A stretch of DNA of 52,282 nt. It comes from Legionella sp. 515359 (GTDB lineage Bacteria; Pseudomonadota; Gammaproteobacteria; Legionellales; Legionellaceae). The stretch lies in contig JAPCYN010000024.1 of NCBI GenBank assembly GCA_025941565.1, positions 1-52,282 of the forward strand, given 5' to 3'. Positions 42,894-52,114 of this stretch are shown one piece after another (position 1 is the stretch's first letter; the number at the start of each line of letters is the position of its first letter). A program made the translations under genes and the position numbers. Below the pieces are notes generated by a model that saw only the letters and a list, made by a program, of their open reading frames with translations, made no database searches and was not told the DNA's origin.

Positions 42894-43544
42894 TTGTTCT
42901 ACTGTAGTGTCGTAACAATCGCTGTTGCATATAATTTTGGCTCATTAGATGATTACTTCTATAAGGAATATAGTGCTTATGCTATTGTTCATAAAGGTGA
43001 GGTATTAATTCAATCGTGCTATTACTCTAAATACCGAGCAGGTCATTCTACGGGAATTTATTTTGAACCTGCAGAAGTGAAACCGATTACTGAACTCATC
43101 AAAATGTTTTGCAAACGTTTCCAATTTAACGGTCAAATTGCTTTTGATTTTATCTTGGTGAACGATAAAGCGTATGTTTTAGAGTGCAATCCAAGAGTAA
43201 CGAGTGGGTTCCATCTTCTTACAGATAAAATTGATTGGCCTACTATTTTAGGTGGGCAACGGCAATATGATATACCCAATATGCAATATATGCAGCCTTA
43301 TATGCTTGGCCAGGGAATGATGCTTCACTGTTTGAAATACATAGCAAAAAATCCATGTCAATTCATTAAAAATTATCGAAGAGCACACGACGTATTAAAA
43401 CATAAAGCTTATCCATGGCTTAGATTGAAAAGTACACTGATGATGCTTAATGTAAGTTGCAGAGCGATTAAGGTGAAGAAGGGACTTTATCCCGCATCAA
43501 TCTATGATATTGATTCTAATGGAATTAAAAATCTGTCGAAATAA
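42894..43544 (+). pseudogene. Beheaded ATP-grasp enzyme gene (C-terminal half only)
   Basis: The frame is open from 42852 to the stop at 43544, but has no ATG before MFCKRF at about residue 69. The only early start is TTG 42894, within the repeat edge. The content is the second half of an ATP-grasp ligase of the carbamoyl-phosphate-synthase-like type: QIAFDFILVNDKAYVLECNP with the metal-binding Glu and Asn, followed by RVTSGFHLL. The N-terminal preATP-grasp and first ATP-binding subdomain, normally about 150-200 residues, are absent. The break falls on a CCTGGGT palindrome. The rest is intact and free of stops, so the loss may be recent. It could still make a fragment, but activity is unlikely. 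Confidence 0.75.
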
Positions 43545-43613
43545 ATTTTAATTTGATTTCTATTTTTTTATTTTGCCTATACTTTAAATAGCCAACCCTT
43601 AAGGAAATCAAAA

Positions 43614-44075
43614 ATGAAAAAAATACTATTGAGTAGTATTGTTTTTTTATTTGTTGCACCAATTTATGCTTTTGGCGCACCTATGACAAATTCAGATGTA
43701 AATAAATCTTTGTTACCCTCACCTTTTCCGGTTTATATTCTAGGAAATAGTGGGGTTATCAATCATCCTTATCCTGGTGCGGAACGCGCTCTTTTACCAA
43801 CAGATAACAGTTATACCATGACCCCGGGTTGTTATATTGCATGCTATTCGCATAACCAAGGTGTTTATCCTGTTGCTTCTGATATCTACGTAATGGGGCA
43901 AATTCGTGTTCCAGGTGAGTATGTGGCCAGAATTTGTCAGCCTGAAGGGTATAAGGGAGTGGATATCAGTAAGTCAGATAAATTCAAATTTCTTTGCTCG
44001 GAGAAACTTAAGGAGTGTAAAAATAATACATGTTGGGCGGGAGGCGATACAGGAGGTTGGTTTGGCATTCAGTGA
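43614..44075 (+). CDS. Secreted cysteine protein, unknown
   Basis: The 153-residue product has a signal peptide (MKKILLSSIVFLFVAPIYAFG, cleavage near residue 22). The mature part contains six cysteines: GCYIAC, RICQ, FLCSEK, KECKN and NTCW, which suggest disulfides in the periplasm or outside. A SDIYVMGQIRVPGEYVARIC stretch looks slightly like the core of an SLBB strand (VxGxVxxPGxY), but one unit is not enough to name it. AAGGAAATC is the ribosome site. I do not recognise the family. Confidence 0.78.
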   Translation: MKKILLSSIVFLFVAPIYAFGAPMTNSDVNKSLLPSPFPVYILGNSGVINHPYPGAERALLPTDNSYTMTPGCYIACYSHNQGVYPVASDIYVMGQIRVPGEYVARICQPEGYKGVDISKSDKFKFLCSEKLKECKNNTCWAGGDTGGWFGIQ

Positions 44076-44186
44076 TTTTTTGATATGGCTTAGGTTAGGA
44101 GATCTCCATTGAATGAGTTATGTCGTGTATGCTTTCCCGCTCCATTACGCTGTAAAAATGTTTTGGTTAAAAGGAGACTTTAATCG

Positions 44187-44630
44187 ATGAAAATAGCAGT
44201 ATGTAGTGACGCGCTTTATCCTGTTAATGATTATGTTGTGGAGGAACTTGAGCGTTTAGGTCATGAAGTTGTTCCCTTTGGTGCAATCAAATCGCGACAA
44301 AGTGAATCGTGGATCCAAACAGCTCAAGTTGCTGCCGAGGCAATTCGTCAGGGTGAGTGTGACGAAGGTATTTTCTTTTGTTGGACTGGTACAGGTATTT
44401 CGATGGTGGCAAATAAAATTCCTGGTATAAGGGCTGCTCTATGTACCGATGCACAAACAGCAAAAGGTGCAAGGATATGGAATCGAGCTAATGTTTTGGC
44501 TCTATCCAATCGGCTATTAACCCAGGATTTAGCAAAAGAGATTCTGGACTCCTGGTTTAATACTAAAACCGACGAAAGGGGCGAGCAGATTATTAAGGAA
44601 ATTGATGCAATCGAAAAAGCATATCACTAG
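44187..44630 (+). CDS. RpiB/LacAB-family sugar-phosphate isomerase
   Basis: The 147-residue protein has the family fold signature: MKIAVCSDALYPVNDYVVEE, ECDEGIFFCWTGTGISMVAN, then KIPGIRAALCTDAQTAKGAR and NRANVLALSNRLL. RpiB usually has a catalytic Cys in CGTGIG; here the equivalent is CWTGTGIS, so Cys is present one residue earlier, as in some RpiB-like members. Ribose-5-phosphate or another aldose/ketose phosphate may be the substrate. AAGGAG lies 9 bases upstream of the ATG. It stands alone. Confidence 0.87.
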   Translation: MKIAVCSDALYPVNDYVVEELERLGHEVVPFGAIKSRQSESWIQTAQVAAEAIRQGECDEGIFFCWTGTGISMVANKIPGIRAALCTDAQTAKGARIWNRANVLALSNRLLTQDLAKEILDSWFNTKTDERGEQIIKEIDAIEKAYH

Positions 44631-44789
44631 ATCCTGTATGTCATTTACCCGGAATGTTTAATTGGCTCAATTAAATGACAATTTAAAAAATTTGAAGAGT
44701 ATTTTGTATCCGGTGGATTTATTAAAATCTTGTATATTGAACAACTTTCTGGCTAAATTAAAATATCGCCTGCATCATAGGGTTTTTTC

Positions 44790-46394
44790 ATGTTAAAACG
44801 TGATATTTCAACAACTAACATTCTAATTGCCTCTGCAGGAGGAATGATTGGATCTGGGTGGTTGTTCAGCCCATTTATTAGTGCGCAAATGGCGGGTAGC
44901 AATTCATTAATTTCATGGGTTATTGCTACAGTTTTTATGATTTTTATCGCGTTACCTCTATGTGAACTCGGTACAATGTTTCCCATTTCCGGAGGGATGT
45001 CCAATTATCCAACTTTTACCCATGGGAAAGAAGTGGGTTTTCTGTTTGCATGGACATCATGGTTGTCTTATGTTGTGATGACTCCTATCGAAATACAGGC
45101 AATTCTGCAGTATTCAAGTCATTTTTTTCCAATATTGATTGTTAAAGATTCAACAACATTCACACTTTCCGGGTATGGTTATGTTGCAGCAATGGGCATC
45201 ATGCTCTTTGTTGTTGTATTGAATTCTTACGGAATTAAATTGCTTGTTGAATGTAATAAATATGCAAGTATCATTAAATTTATATTACCAAGTATCGCCA
45301 TTGTTTCCTTACTTCATGTTGCGCCAACATTGGAGAATGTCACAATTAATTTGTCCGATAAAGAAAGTTGGGTCAATATTTTTACTGCACTTTCCGCAGG
45401 AGGGATAGCTTTTGCTTTTACTGGATTTCAAAATGGTTTGGTGTTGGCAGGGGAAGTTAAAAACCCACAACGAAATATTCCTATTGCTATTTTAGGTGCT
45501 GTGCTGATTGGATTTGTTTTGTATTTCATGTTGGAATTAAGTTTTATCGCAGCAGTTCCTCAGAAATATTTAACTAACGGCTGGCATGCTCTGAGTTACC
45601 CCGGGGATAGTGGGCCTTTAGTGGGCTTAACTTTGCTTTTAGGTTTAGGTGTTGTGGCAACGTTGTTAATGATTGATGCCGCTTTTTCTCCCTTTGGGAC
45701 AACTCTGGTTTATACAGCGGCAACTTCGCGGATTTTATATGGAATGGCGCTCAATGATCATCTGCCCAAAATCTTTTTAAAAGTAAATCGCCATAAAATC
45801 CCTTATGTGACTCTTTATGCGAATTTATTGGTTGGAATGTTATCTTTCCTCCCCTTTCCTGGATGGCAGAAGCTAGTGGCTTTTCTTTCTTCTGCAAGCA
45901 TCCTTTCTTACAGCATTGGTCCCATATGCCTTTTAGCAATGCGTAAATTACAGCCACTCACCCCACGACCTTTTAGGCTTTCTGGGGCGCTGGTTTGTTC
46001 GCATATTGCATTTTATTTTTGTAATTTAATGTTGTATTGGTGTGGGTTTTCGATCATATGGAAGCTGGATGTTGCTTTACTTATTGGTATTCTAATTTAT
46101 TGTATCTATCATCGTAAAAACTCCTGGGATAATAGTGCACTTTTATACTGGTTTTTATTTTATATGGTTACCATCCTTATGGTTTCCTATTTAGGTGGTT
46201 TTGGTGGTATAGGTATTTTAAAATTTCCCTTTGATCTTTTTTGTTTGCTGCCCTTAAGTATCTTTATTCTCTATTCATCTCAAAGATTGCTGAGTCCAAC
46301 ACGCCATGAGCATGTGGCCTCTATGTTAGAAGAGTCACCTGTAATTGTAGAGGATGAAATTCTTGTATGCAGTGAAGCGTATAAACGACTTTGA
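44790..46394 (+). CDS. APC-family amino-acid permease
   Basis: The 534-residue integral membrane protein has about 12-14 helices. It opens with TNILIASAGGMIGSGWLFSP, the glycine-rich TM1 substrate-binding motif of amino acid-polyamine-organocation transporters. The later GGIAFAFTGFQNGLVLAGEV with KNPQRNIPIAI is the TM6 to loop region. The C-terminal cytoplasmic tail is acidic (SMLEESPVIVEDEILVC). No amino-acid specificity can be read. It is transcribed alone. Legionella encodes many amino-acid importers, so this fits its nutrition. Confidence 0.9.
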   Translation: MLKRDISTTNILIASAGGMIGSGWLFSPFISAQMAGSNSLISWVIATVFMIFIALPLCELGTMFPISGGMSNYPTFTHGKEVGFLFAWTSWLSYVVMTPIEIQAILQYSSHFFPILIVKDSTTFTLSGYGYVAAMGIMLFVVVLNSYGIKLLVECNKYASIIKFILPSIAIVSLLHVAPTLENVTINLSDKESWVNIFTALSAGGIAFAFTGFQNGLVLAGEVKNPQRNIPIAILGAVLIGFVLYFMLELSFIAAVPQKYLTNGWHALSYPGDSGPLVGLTLLLGLGVVATLLMIDAAFSPFGTTLVYTAATSRILYGMALNDHLPKIFLKVNRHKIPYVTLYANLLVGMLSFLPFPGWQKLVAFLSSASILSYSIGPICLLAMRKLQPLTPRPFRLSGALVCSHIAFYFCNLMLYWCGFSIIWKLDVALLIGILIYCIYHRKNSWDNSALLYWFLFYMVTILMVSYLGGFGGIGILKFPFDLFCLLPLSIFILYSSQRLLSPTRHEHVASMLEESPVIVEDEILVCSEAYKRL

Positions 46395-46508
46395 AACCGT
46401 GTCACTGCCTCATTCACGGAAGCAGCAAATCCAGATGCTGGAGGTATGGGATTAAAATAGTTTGGCTAGGGGTTGCACTTCGGCTTTGAATCGGTAAAGC
46501 TATGCTTT

Positions 46509-47942
46509 ATGTATCTTATTAGGGTAAATGTCGTGCACTATTCTAATTTTTTATGTTTCTTAGCTGCTTTTTTCTGGAGTCAAATAGGAAATTCTCAAAC
46601 TCTGTCAGAGAAAATAGATGGGATTATTGCACAAAAATTACCTCATGCAACCGTTGGTATTCTCATTAAAGAAGCAGAGACAGGAAAAGTGGTTTACAGT
46701 AGAAATGCAGATAAATTACTTTCTCCAGCCAGCGGTATGAAATTGCTTACCGCTGCAGCAGCGTTTTATCAATTAAAACCAGAATATCGTTTTATAACAA
46801 CGCTCTCTCGAAAAGAACGCGATTATTATATTCATTTTACAGGCTCACCGTCTTTTACTGCAGATAATTTGACTTCCTTATTACTGAATTTGAAAAAAAA
46901 TAATGTAAATACCATAAATGGAAATGTGATAATTGACAGTTCGCAATATCAAGCTCCATATTATCCAAGTGGAACTTCTTATGACGATTTGGGATGGTAT
47001 TATGCTGCTCCTGATACCGCAGTAATATTGAATGAAAATAAAGTCGGCTATGAATTAATGAGTGCAAAAGAACTGGGCAAACCTGCAGCACTCAAACCGA
47101 AAACTCTGCCCAAAGCACTGACGCTTGTTAACGAAGTAGTTACCGTGAGCAAAGAAGAGGCAAAAAATCATTGCAGCCTGAATCTTGAGATTAAACCCAA
47201 TAATACCATTCGTTTATACGGTTGTATGATCCAGGAAAAACATCCAAAATTAATAGAGCTGGCTATTCCTGATCCTATATTATTAGTAAAACAAGTGATC
47301 CAAAAAACTTTTGATAAAAACAGCATTGCACTGAAAGGAAAGATTATTACAGGTGTGTCCCCATCCAGTACCGATTTTATTGCTGGTTTTCAATCAAAAA
47401 CGCTCAGTAAATTGATTAAACACATGTTGCAAGAGTCGGATAATCTCTATGCAAACAGTCTTACCAAGACATTAGGTTATTCTCTAACGGGCAAAGGAAC
47501 TCATAAAGAAGGTGCTTATGCGATTAAAAAAATATTATCCGAGCATACGCATTTGGATTTGTCGCAAATGGAGATCGTTGATGGTGAAGGAACTCGCTAT
47601 AACTTGGTAACACCAGAACAAATGGTTATTCTGCTTAGTGACCTGTATCATGATAAAGATATGAAAACTATTTTCTTCAAAGCACTGCCTCAAGCAGGTG
47701 TTTCAGGGACTCTAAAGGATAGAATGAAGAAAACCATGCTCGAGAAAAATGTTTATGCTAAAACTGGTTCCATGCATGATATCTCTTCATTATCAGGTTT
47801 TATTGTTAATCCTCATGAAAAAACATATATTTTTTCTATTATTATCAATGGAGTAAATCAACCTATAGGAAAAGCCAAGTCCCTTGAGGAAAAAATACTA
47901 TTAGCTTTAGATGAATACAGTTTAGAAGAAAGCCCCACATAA
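46509..47942 (+). CDS. dacB: PBP4-type D-alanyl-D-alanine carboxypeptidase/endopeptidase
   Basis: DacB trims peptidoglycan peptides in the periplasm. The three serine-peptidase motifs of the S13 family are present: SPASGMKLLTAAAAFY (SxxK), ESDNLYANSLTKTLG (SxN) and VYAKTGSMHD (KTG). A hydrophobic export signal (FLCFLAAFFWSQIGNSQT) precedes them. I start at ATG 46509; GTG 46533, which has AGGG 8 bases upstream, is the alternative, and the frame remains open to 46473. The length (about 478) matches E. coli DacB (477). Confidence 0.92.
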   Translation: MYLIRVNVVHYSNFLCFLAAFFWSQIGNSQTLSEKIDGIIAQKLPHATVGILIKEAETGKVVYSRNADKLLSPASGMKLLTAAAAFYQLKPEYRFITTLSRKERDYYIHFTGSPSFTADNLTSLLLNLKKNNVNTINGNVIIDSSQYQAPYYPSGTSYDDLGWYYAAPDTAVILNENKVGYELMSAKELGKPAALKPKTLPKALTLVNEVVTVSKEEAKNHCSLNLEIKPNNTIRLYGCMIQEKHPKLIELAIPDPILLVKQVIQKTFDKNSIALKGKIITGVSPSSTDFIAGFQSKTLSKLIKHMLQESDNLYANSLTKTLGYSLTGKGTHKEGAYAIKKILSEHTHLDLSQMEIVDGEGTRYNLVTPEQMVILLSDLYHDKDMKTIFFKALPQAGVSGTLKDRMKKTMLEKNVYAKTGSMHDISSLSGFIVNPHEKTYIFSIIINGVNQPIGKAKSLEEKILLALDEYSLEESPT

Positions 47943-47950
47943 TACTGATC

Positions 47951-48058
47951 TTGTATCAAATTATTGGAGAATTAATTCTAAGATGGGTTAAAGATGATAA
48001 CTGGAAATCAGTAAAAATTGTTAAGCCTCGCAATGAAGCTATAATTTTTTTTGATTAA
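47951..48058 (+). other. Short protein-like open frame, possible gene fragment
   Basis: A frame from TTG 47951 to TAA 48056-48058 reads through GELILRWVKDDNWKSVKIVK and PRNEAIIFFD. It looks coding, but it has no good start or ribosome site and only 35 codons. It may be the tail of a lost gene or chance. The rest of 47943-48213 (AT-rich) holds nothing else recognisable apart from the upstream region of the next gene. Confidence 0.2.
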
Positions 48059-48213
48059 TAATTAGGCATTAAATGGTCCTTTTCGTCATGACCCCGGCCG
48101 ATCTTCAATGACAACATCATGATTGATCTTAAAATAATCTACTTGATTAAAAAATAAAGTGGTCTATATTTTAAAAACATTGTAGCTGTCCAAATAATTG
48201 ACGGATCTTTGGG

Positions 48214-48669
48214 ATGATTAGTGGGATAAACAGTTGCTCAAGTAACATAATGTCTACTTACCAATTGAATTCAACTCGACAGGAAAATCTACCTGTTCAT
48301 AGTCAGTTGCAAAATACGGTCAAGCCGAATATTGCTTTAGAGGCTTCGACTAAAATAGTCGATGTCAAAGAAGAGAAGAATACGACGGTACATGATATTG
48401 AGGAGTTGATCAGCATGATAAAAATAAGTAAACAGATTATTGAGTCAGAATTTACAAGACCGATAGTACCTCCAATGCTTCAAGAGCATACGCTGCCGAA
48501 TATAATGCCTGTCATTAATCATGAGAATAGGATTCTTTCTAATATTGTAAATGATCCAGGAACTGTTGATGAAAATAAAGATGGTTTTATCTCTCAAAAA
48601 GAAGTGCAGGATGTTATAACTGAAGAAATTCTTTCGCATCCCAAACCACCAATGCATCCAATATCTTAA
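48214..48669 (+). CDS. Protein with a single EF-hand calcium loop
   Basis: The 151-residue protein is polar and Pro/Asn/Ile-rich without a clear signal peptide. Near residue 117 it carries DENKDGFISQKE, a complete 12-residue EF-hand loop (Asp, Asn and Asp at 1, 3 and 5, Gly at 6, Ile at 8, Glu at 12), followed by a helix. One EF-hand suggests calcium binding with a partner or dimer. The start ATG 48214 has GGATCTTTGGG upstream, a weak site. The C-terminus has EVQDVITEEILSHPKPPMHP, with an acidic patch near the end. Legionella uses EF-hand proteins among exported and translocated proteins, but export here is only a guess. Confidence 0.75.
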   Translation: MISGINSCSSNIMSTYQLNSTRQENLPVHSQLQNTVKPNIALEASTKIVDVKEEKNTTVHDIEELISMIKISKQIIESEFTRPIVPPMLQEHTLPNIMPVINHENRILSNIVNDPGTVDENKDGFISQKEVQDVITEEILSHPKPPMHPIS

Positions 48670-48846
48670 TAAAATTTATTCATTAGATGTATTGTCATAA
48701 TGTAATAAACAATTGCGTTTTGGAGTTAGTAAAATGTTTTAGTGTCTTGGTATTACTTTGTTTTCATAGCTTATAGATTATGCAAAGGCACGAAATTACG
48801 AGAAAGCTATTTTATCTACAAATGATGTTTTTATATTTCAATTAAG

Positions 48847-51657
48847 TTAGATACTGAACTTATGCTCAGTGTGCTGTTCAAAATTAGGCTCTTTCTCATG
48901 AGAAAAAAAACCACTGGAATGTAAATACGCTGCCGCACTTTTAAGTACTGTTTGTTGATTTGGTGAGCCAGACATGCGCCGCATTGTATCGATACCTGTT
49001 GATGTTTTTTGCCGGATACATTCTATTGTTTGATTGCAATATTGACTTAATTGATACGAATCTTGAGAGATACGATGTTTATTATCATGGATTGCTCCTT
49101 CTACTCTTGCGGCAATTTCATTAACCATGATGTCTCCCGGGGCTCTTATAAAAACGCGTACCATCATATAAAACAATGCATTAGATAATCTACTCATTGC
49201 ATGCATGATACGAGTTAAATCATTAATTATTTTATTTACAAGTCCATACCAAGGCCTTAAAGAAAAGGTTACAGGACTTAAAAAACAGCGAGTTAGTAAA
49301 GGAATATAATCAACGATAATAGTTAAGGTTTGATTTAAAGAAGTTTTTTTTGTGGGTGGGTACACTATATGTGAGACTCCTTTAATAAAATCATCTTTAT
49401 TTTTAATGTCTTTAAATAATTCCTCAATTGTCATCATGAGCAAACGCTTTTCTCGATAAGATAAGTACCGAATTACATCTTGTTTCGTTAAAAGAAGTTG
49501 AAAAACTTTCATCTGTAAAAATGGCCGAAGTTTCTCGGTTTGTCTCGATGTTTTGTCTGATCGCTTATACTCAAAGTAATCGCTTTGCGGCTTATACGGT
49601 GTACTGTCTTCCGAATCAATGCCTAAAGGCTGATTGATACAGATTATATTTTCGAGCATTTGAATTATCTGGATGTATTTGACAACATCATTATTCATTA
49701 TCTGCATTGTTGCATTTAAAACAGGCGAGGGACAAATAGTGGTTAGTGTATTTTGGAGCAAGGAGAGTATTTGCATGTACATTTGTGTTACTTGAGGTAT
49801 TGCTGTCGGGGCGAGTATGGAAAGCTTTGCCCCAAGTTGTAAAGCCAGCATGAGATTCGTTTGACAGGGATGTTTTGCTAAAGCATAAGTAACCCCTTCA
49901 TCTAAGCTTGTTTTTATTTTATCAAAAACTACATTAACTATATCATTCCATTCGCCAGAGCTAAGATGATAAAGTACATTTGCTGTTTCAGGGCTTGTTA
50001 TTGAAATAGAATTTGTGCTTTTTAAACGGATTTTTTGAGCTTTCAGCATACTTTTTTCTTCTTTCATCAAAGAGTCAAGTAGTTCGGTTCTTTTTTCCTG
50101 TATCGCTGAAAGCGAAGTGTTAATTTCAGATAAAATCTTTTTGCATTGAGCTGTCCGGTCTTCTTTTTTGAACTGTATTTTAGCATCTAAAAAAATATCA
50201 TAAAAACCAAGAAATAAGCGGTAAATTGTATCTGAGAGTGTATTTCCCAAATCTTTGAATAAATTAACTGCTAACAAGGCAAGATTTCGCCCGTAAAGCG
50301 ATCCAAAACTGTTTTTTTTAAATGAACACAATTCAAGAAGTTCTTTAACTAATGGCGTTGAGTTATTGTGGGTTTGACGGGAAAAAAGAGAGGCACTTAA
50401 AGAAGAAATTTTTATAGAACCAAGTGATAAAAGAGTTATAAGGCAAGAAACAGGTAAATCTATAGTTAAATTTATTAAGAAATAAATAGTCCCGAAGATA
50501 ACTTGATTTAGTAAAGACAATACAGAAGGAAAAATGCTCTTAAACAAGTTCGTTATGGAAAAATTACTCCATGCTGTCGTTTTATTAGAGATATCTGGAG
50601 ACGTTAATACTATTTCATTCAATACATATTTTCCATCTTTCCATTGAATACCATGATCTGATAGTTCATTAATCGCATAAATGATATGCTTTATTTTTTC
50701 CTCATCACATCTAGAAAAATCAACAGCAATAGTGCAGGTACTGCCATTAAAATTCCCCTGATGCTCGGGTAAAATAGGATTATATGGATCTGCTTCATAA
50801 TTCTGAATTACTTGAAGTGCATCTTCACAGGCATTATTTAATTCACCTCGAAAAAATGATTTTGCCTTCCGGCTATATGTAAGGTTTTGATTTAGCTCTT
50901 GAGTTTTTACAATAATTGCCATACCCATATTTTTTACATGAGTAAGAATGGCATCTGGCCCAGTGGGTCTTAAGAGAACTTTAAATTCTTCAAAGGATGC
51001 GTTTTCAATATTTACTGAGAGTTCATTTAAGTTTTTAATTAAAGCTGTATATAGTTTTTCTATTTTGTCGGGTGCATCCCTATCGAATGCACATAGAGCG
51101 GCTAATTTGTCTCTCTGCCTTGTTTTGTGTTTAGATAATTCCAATATTGTGTTTTTAATTTTTGATTGAATTGAAATTTTTTGATTCGCATATTGATACT
51201 CATCTAGGCTATTAGTATCGCGCTCTAATGGTTCTAAAATCGTCAATAAATCCTGAGAAAAATCTAATAAGGAACTTTTTTCTCTATAAAGAGAGGTGAC
51301 CCTATGTTTTTCATAGGCTCGTTTAAGAATTATCTGACGGTATTTACCTAACTTGCAGATAGCCTGAGAGATTGGTGTTTCAGAAGGAATTAAGCCAAAT
51401 CGTTTTAACTTTTCTATGGAACTTTGAGTTACATGGCAGGTAAGTGATTTAAATTTTCCATTTTTATCTATGATGTGTACCGCTTCCTCGGACGAGATTT
51501 TGATTTCCTTTTTCGAATAAATATCAAGGCGATTAGAATAAGTTTTTCCTGGAGTTTTGGCAATTTCAGCACTGAAAAGAGTATTTTCTTTTCCTAGTTT
51601 AAATTGTTTTTCTTGTTCTCTTTTTCTTGTTTTCGCTAAATTTAAGTCATAATTCAT
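48847..51657 (-). CDS. Large unknown protein, candidate Dot/Icm effector with hydrophobic hairpin
   Basis: This 936-residue protein matches no family I recognise. The first 350 residues are charged and helical. Residues about 372-420 are strongly hydrophobic (PSVLSLLNQVIFGTIYFLIN and LPVSCLITLLSLG), enough for two membrane passes or a hairpin, and a second weakly hydrophobic stretch lies near 455-490. The middle and C-terminal regions are long helices, partly coiled coil. The C-terminus EKEPNFEQHTEHKFSI has an acidic block and Phe at position -3, the pattern described for Legionella type IV substrates. Base composition is lower in GC than the housekeeping genes. Its ATG at 51657 has a weak AGGT site. 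It stands alone at the accessory right end. Effector status is an inference. Confidence 0.8.
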   Translation of the reverse strand: MNYDLNLAKTRKREQEKQFKLGKENTLFSAEIAKTPGKTYSNRLDIYSKKEIKISSEEAVHIIDKNGKFKSLTCHVTQSSIEKLKRFGLIPSETPISQAICKLGKYRQIILKRAYEKHRVTSLYREKSSLLDFSQDLLTILEPLERDTNSLDEYQYANQKISIQSKIKNTILELSKHKTRQRDKLAALCAFDRDAPDKIEKLYTALIKNLNELSVNIENASFEEFKVLLRPTGPDAILTHVKNMGMAIIVKTQELNQNLTYSRKAKSFFRGELNNACEDALQVIQNYEADPYNPILPEHQGNFNGSTCTIAVDFSRCDEEKIKHIIYAINELSDHGIQWKDGKYVLNEIVLTSPDISNKTTAWSNFSITNLFKSIFPSVLSLLNQVIFGTIYFLINLTIDLPVSCLITLLSLGSIKISSLSASLFSRQTHNNSTPLVKELLELCSFKKNSFGSLYGRNLALLAVNLFKDLGNTLSDTIYRLFLGFYDIFLDAKIQFKKEDRTAQCKKILSEINTSLSAIQEKRTELLDSLMKEEKSMLKAQKIRLKSTNSISITSPETANVLYHLSSGEWNDIVNVVFDKIKTSLDEGVTYALAKHPCQTNLMLALQLGAKLSILAPTAIPQVTQMYMQILSLLQNTLTTICPSPVLNATMQIMNNDVVKYIQIIQMLENIICINQPLGIDSEDSTPYKPQSDYFEYKRSDKTSRQTEKLRPFLQMKVFQLLLTKQDVIRYLSYREKRLLMMTIEELFKDIKNKDDFIKGVSHIVYPPTKKTSLNQTLTIIVDYIPLLTRCFLSPVTFSLRPWYGLVNKIINDLTRIMHAMSRLSNALFYMMVRVFIRAPGDIMVNEIAARVEGAIHDNKHRISQDSYQLSQYCNQTIECIRQKTSTGIDTMRRMSGSPNQQTVLKSAAAYLHSSGFFSHEKEPNFEQHTEHKFSI

Positions 51658-51719
51658 ATATGTAAACCTATTTATAATGGTATATCGTCTCTATAAATAT
51701 AAATTTATTATCTGAGTTC

Positions 51720-51900
51720 CTACACCTCTTTTAGCATTGATTTGAATTCAGCACGTTGTTCCTCCGGTACTAATTTTAAGATTTTAGGCGGAGGGTTTTG
51801 ACATTCATGAGGTTTAGGAAACATATGGGGCATTTGCTATAGATACTCCGAACAAAGCAATTACAACTCCCCCAACTGTCAAATATTTTTTTATGTTCAT
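51720..51900 (-). pseudogene. Frameshifted small secreted protein gene
   Basis: From ATG 51900 the minus strand reads MNIKKYLTVGGVVIALFGVS IANA (signal peptide, given in two parts), and then meets a TAA at 51814-51816. In the neighbouring frame the text continues HMFPKPHECQNPPPKILKLV and PEEQRAEFKSMLKEV to a TAG at 51720-51722. A run of four C at the junction (GCCCCAT) would give one continuous 58-residue frame if one C were removed. So this is a signal peptide plus mature domain split by a one-base insertion. It may also be an old loss beyond the TAG. I recall similar small Legionella proteins with a PPPKIL..VPEEQR core, but cannot name a function. Confidence 0.6.
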
Positions 51901-52114
51901 TTTTTCTTTTTCAAACCATACACAGCCAATAATAAGCTTTAAATGTAACGCGACTATGACATATGGAGCTTATCTTGTAACAAGATTGTTACAATTAATG
52001 AAAAGAATTAATGGCAAGTGTTATCTGAGCGAAGAAGTTTTTTAAATCAATAAAATTTTTAATCAGGCCTTGCTTTCCATGCCCCGGATCTGCACCCCCA
52101 TTGTGCGAATGCCT
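51901..52114. other. Gene-free AT-rich stretch
   Basis: About 210 bases with no supported reading frame. GTAACAAGATTGTTAC at about 51975-51990 is a 7-bp palindrome (GTAACAA/TTGTTAC around GA) that could be an operator or protein-binding site in the upstream region of the frameshifted gene. Nothing else is recognised. Confidence 0.4.

Noticed and set aside
43074-43544. GTG 43074 as a true start for a shorter ATP-grasp protein
   Set aside because: It would remove even more of the fold and has no ribosome site; a beheaded relic explains the data better.
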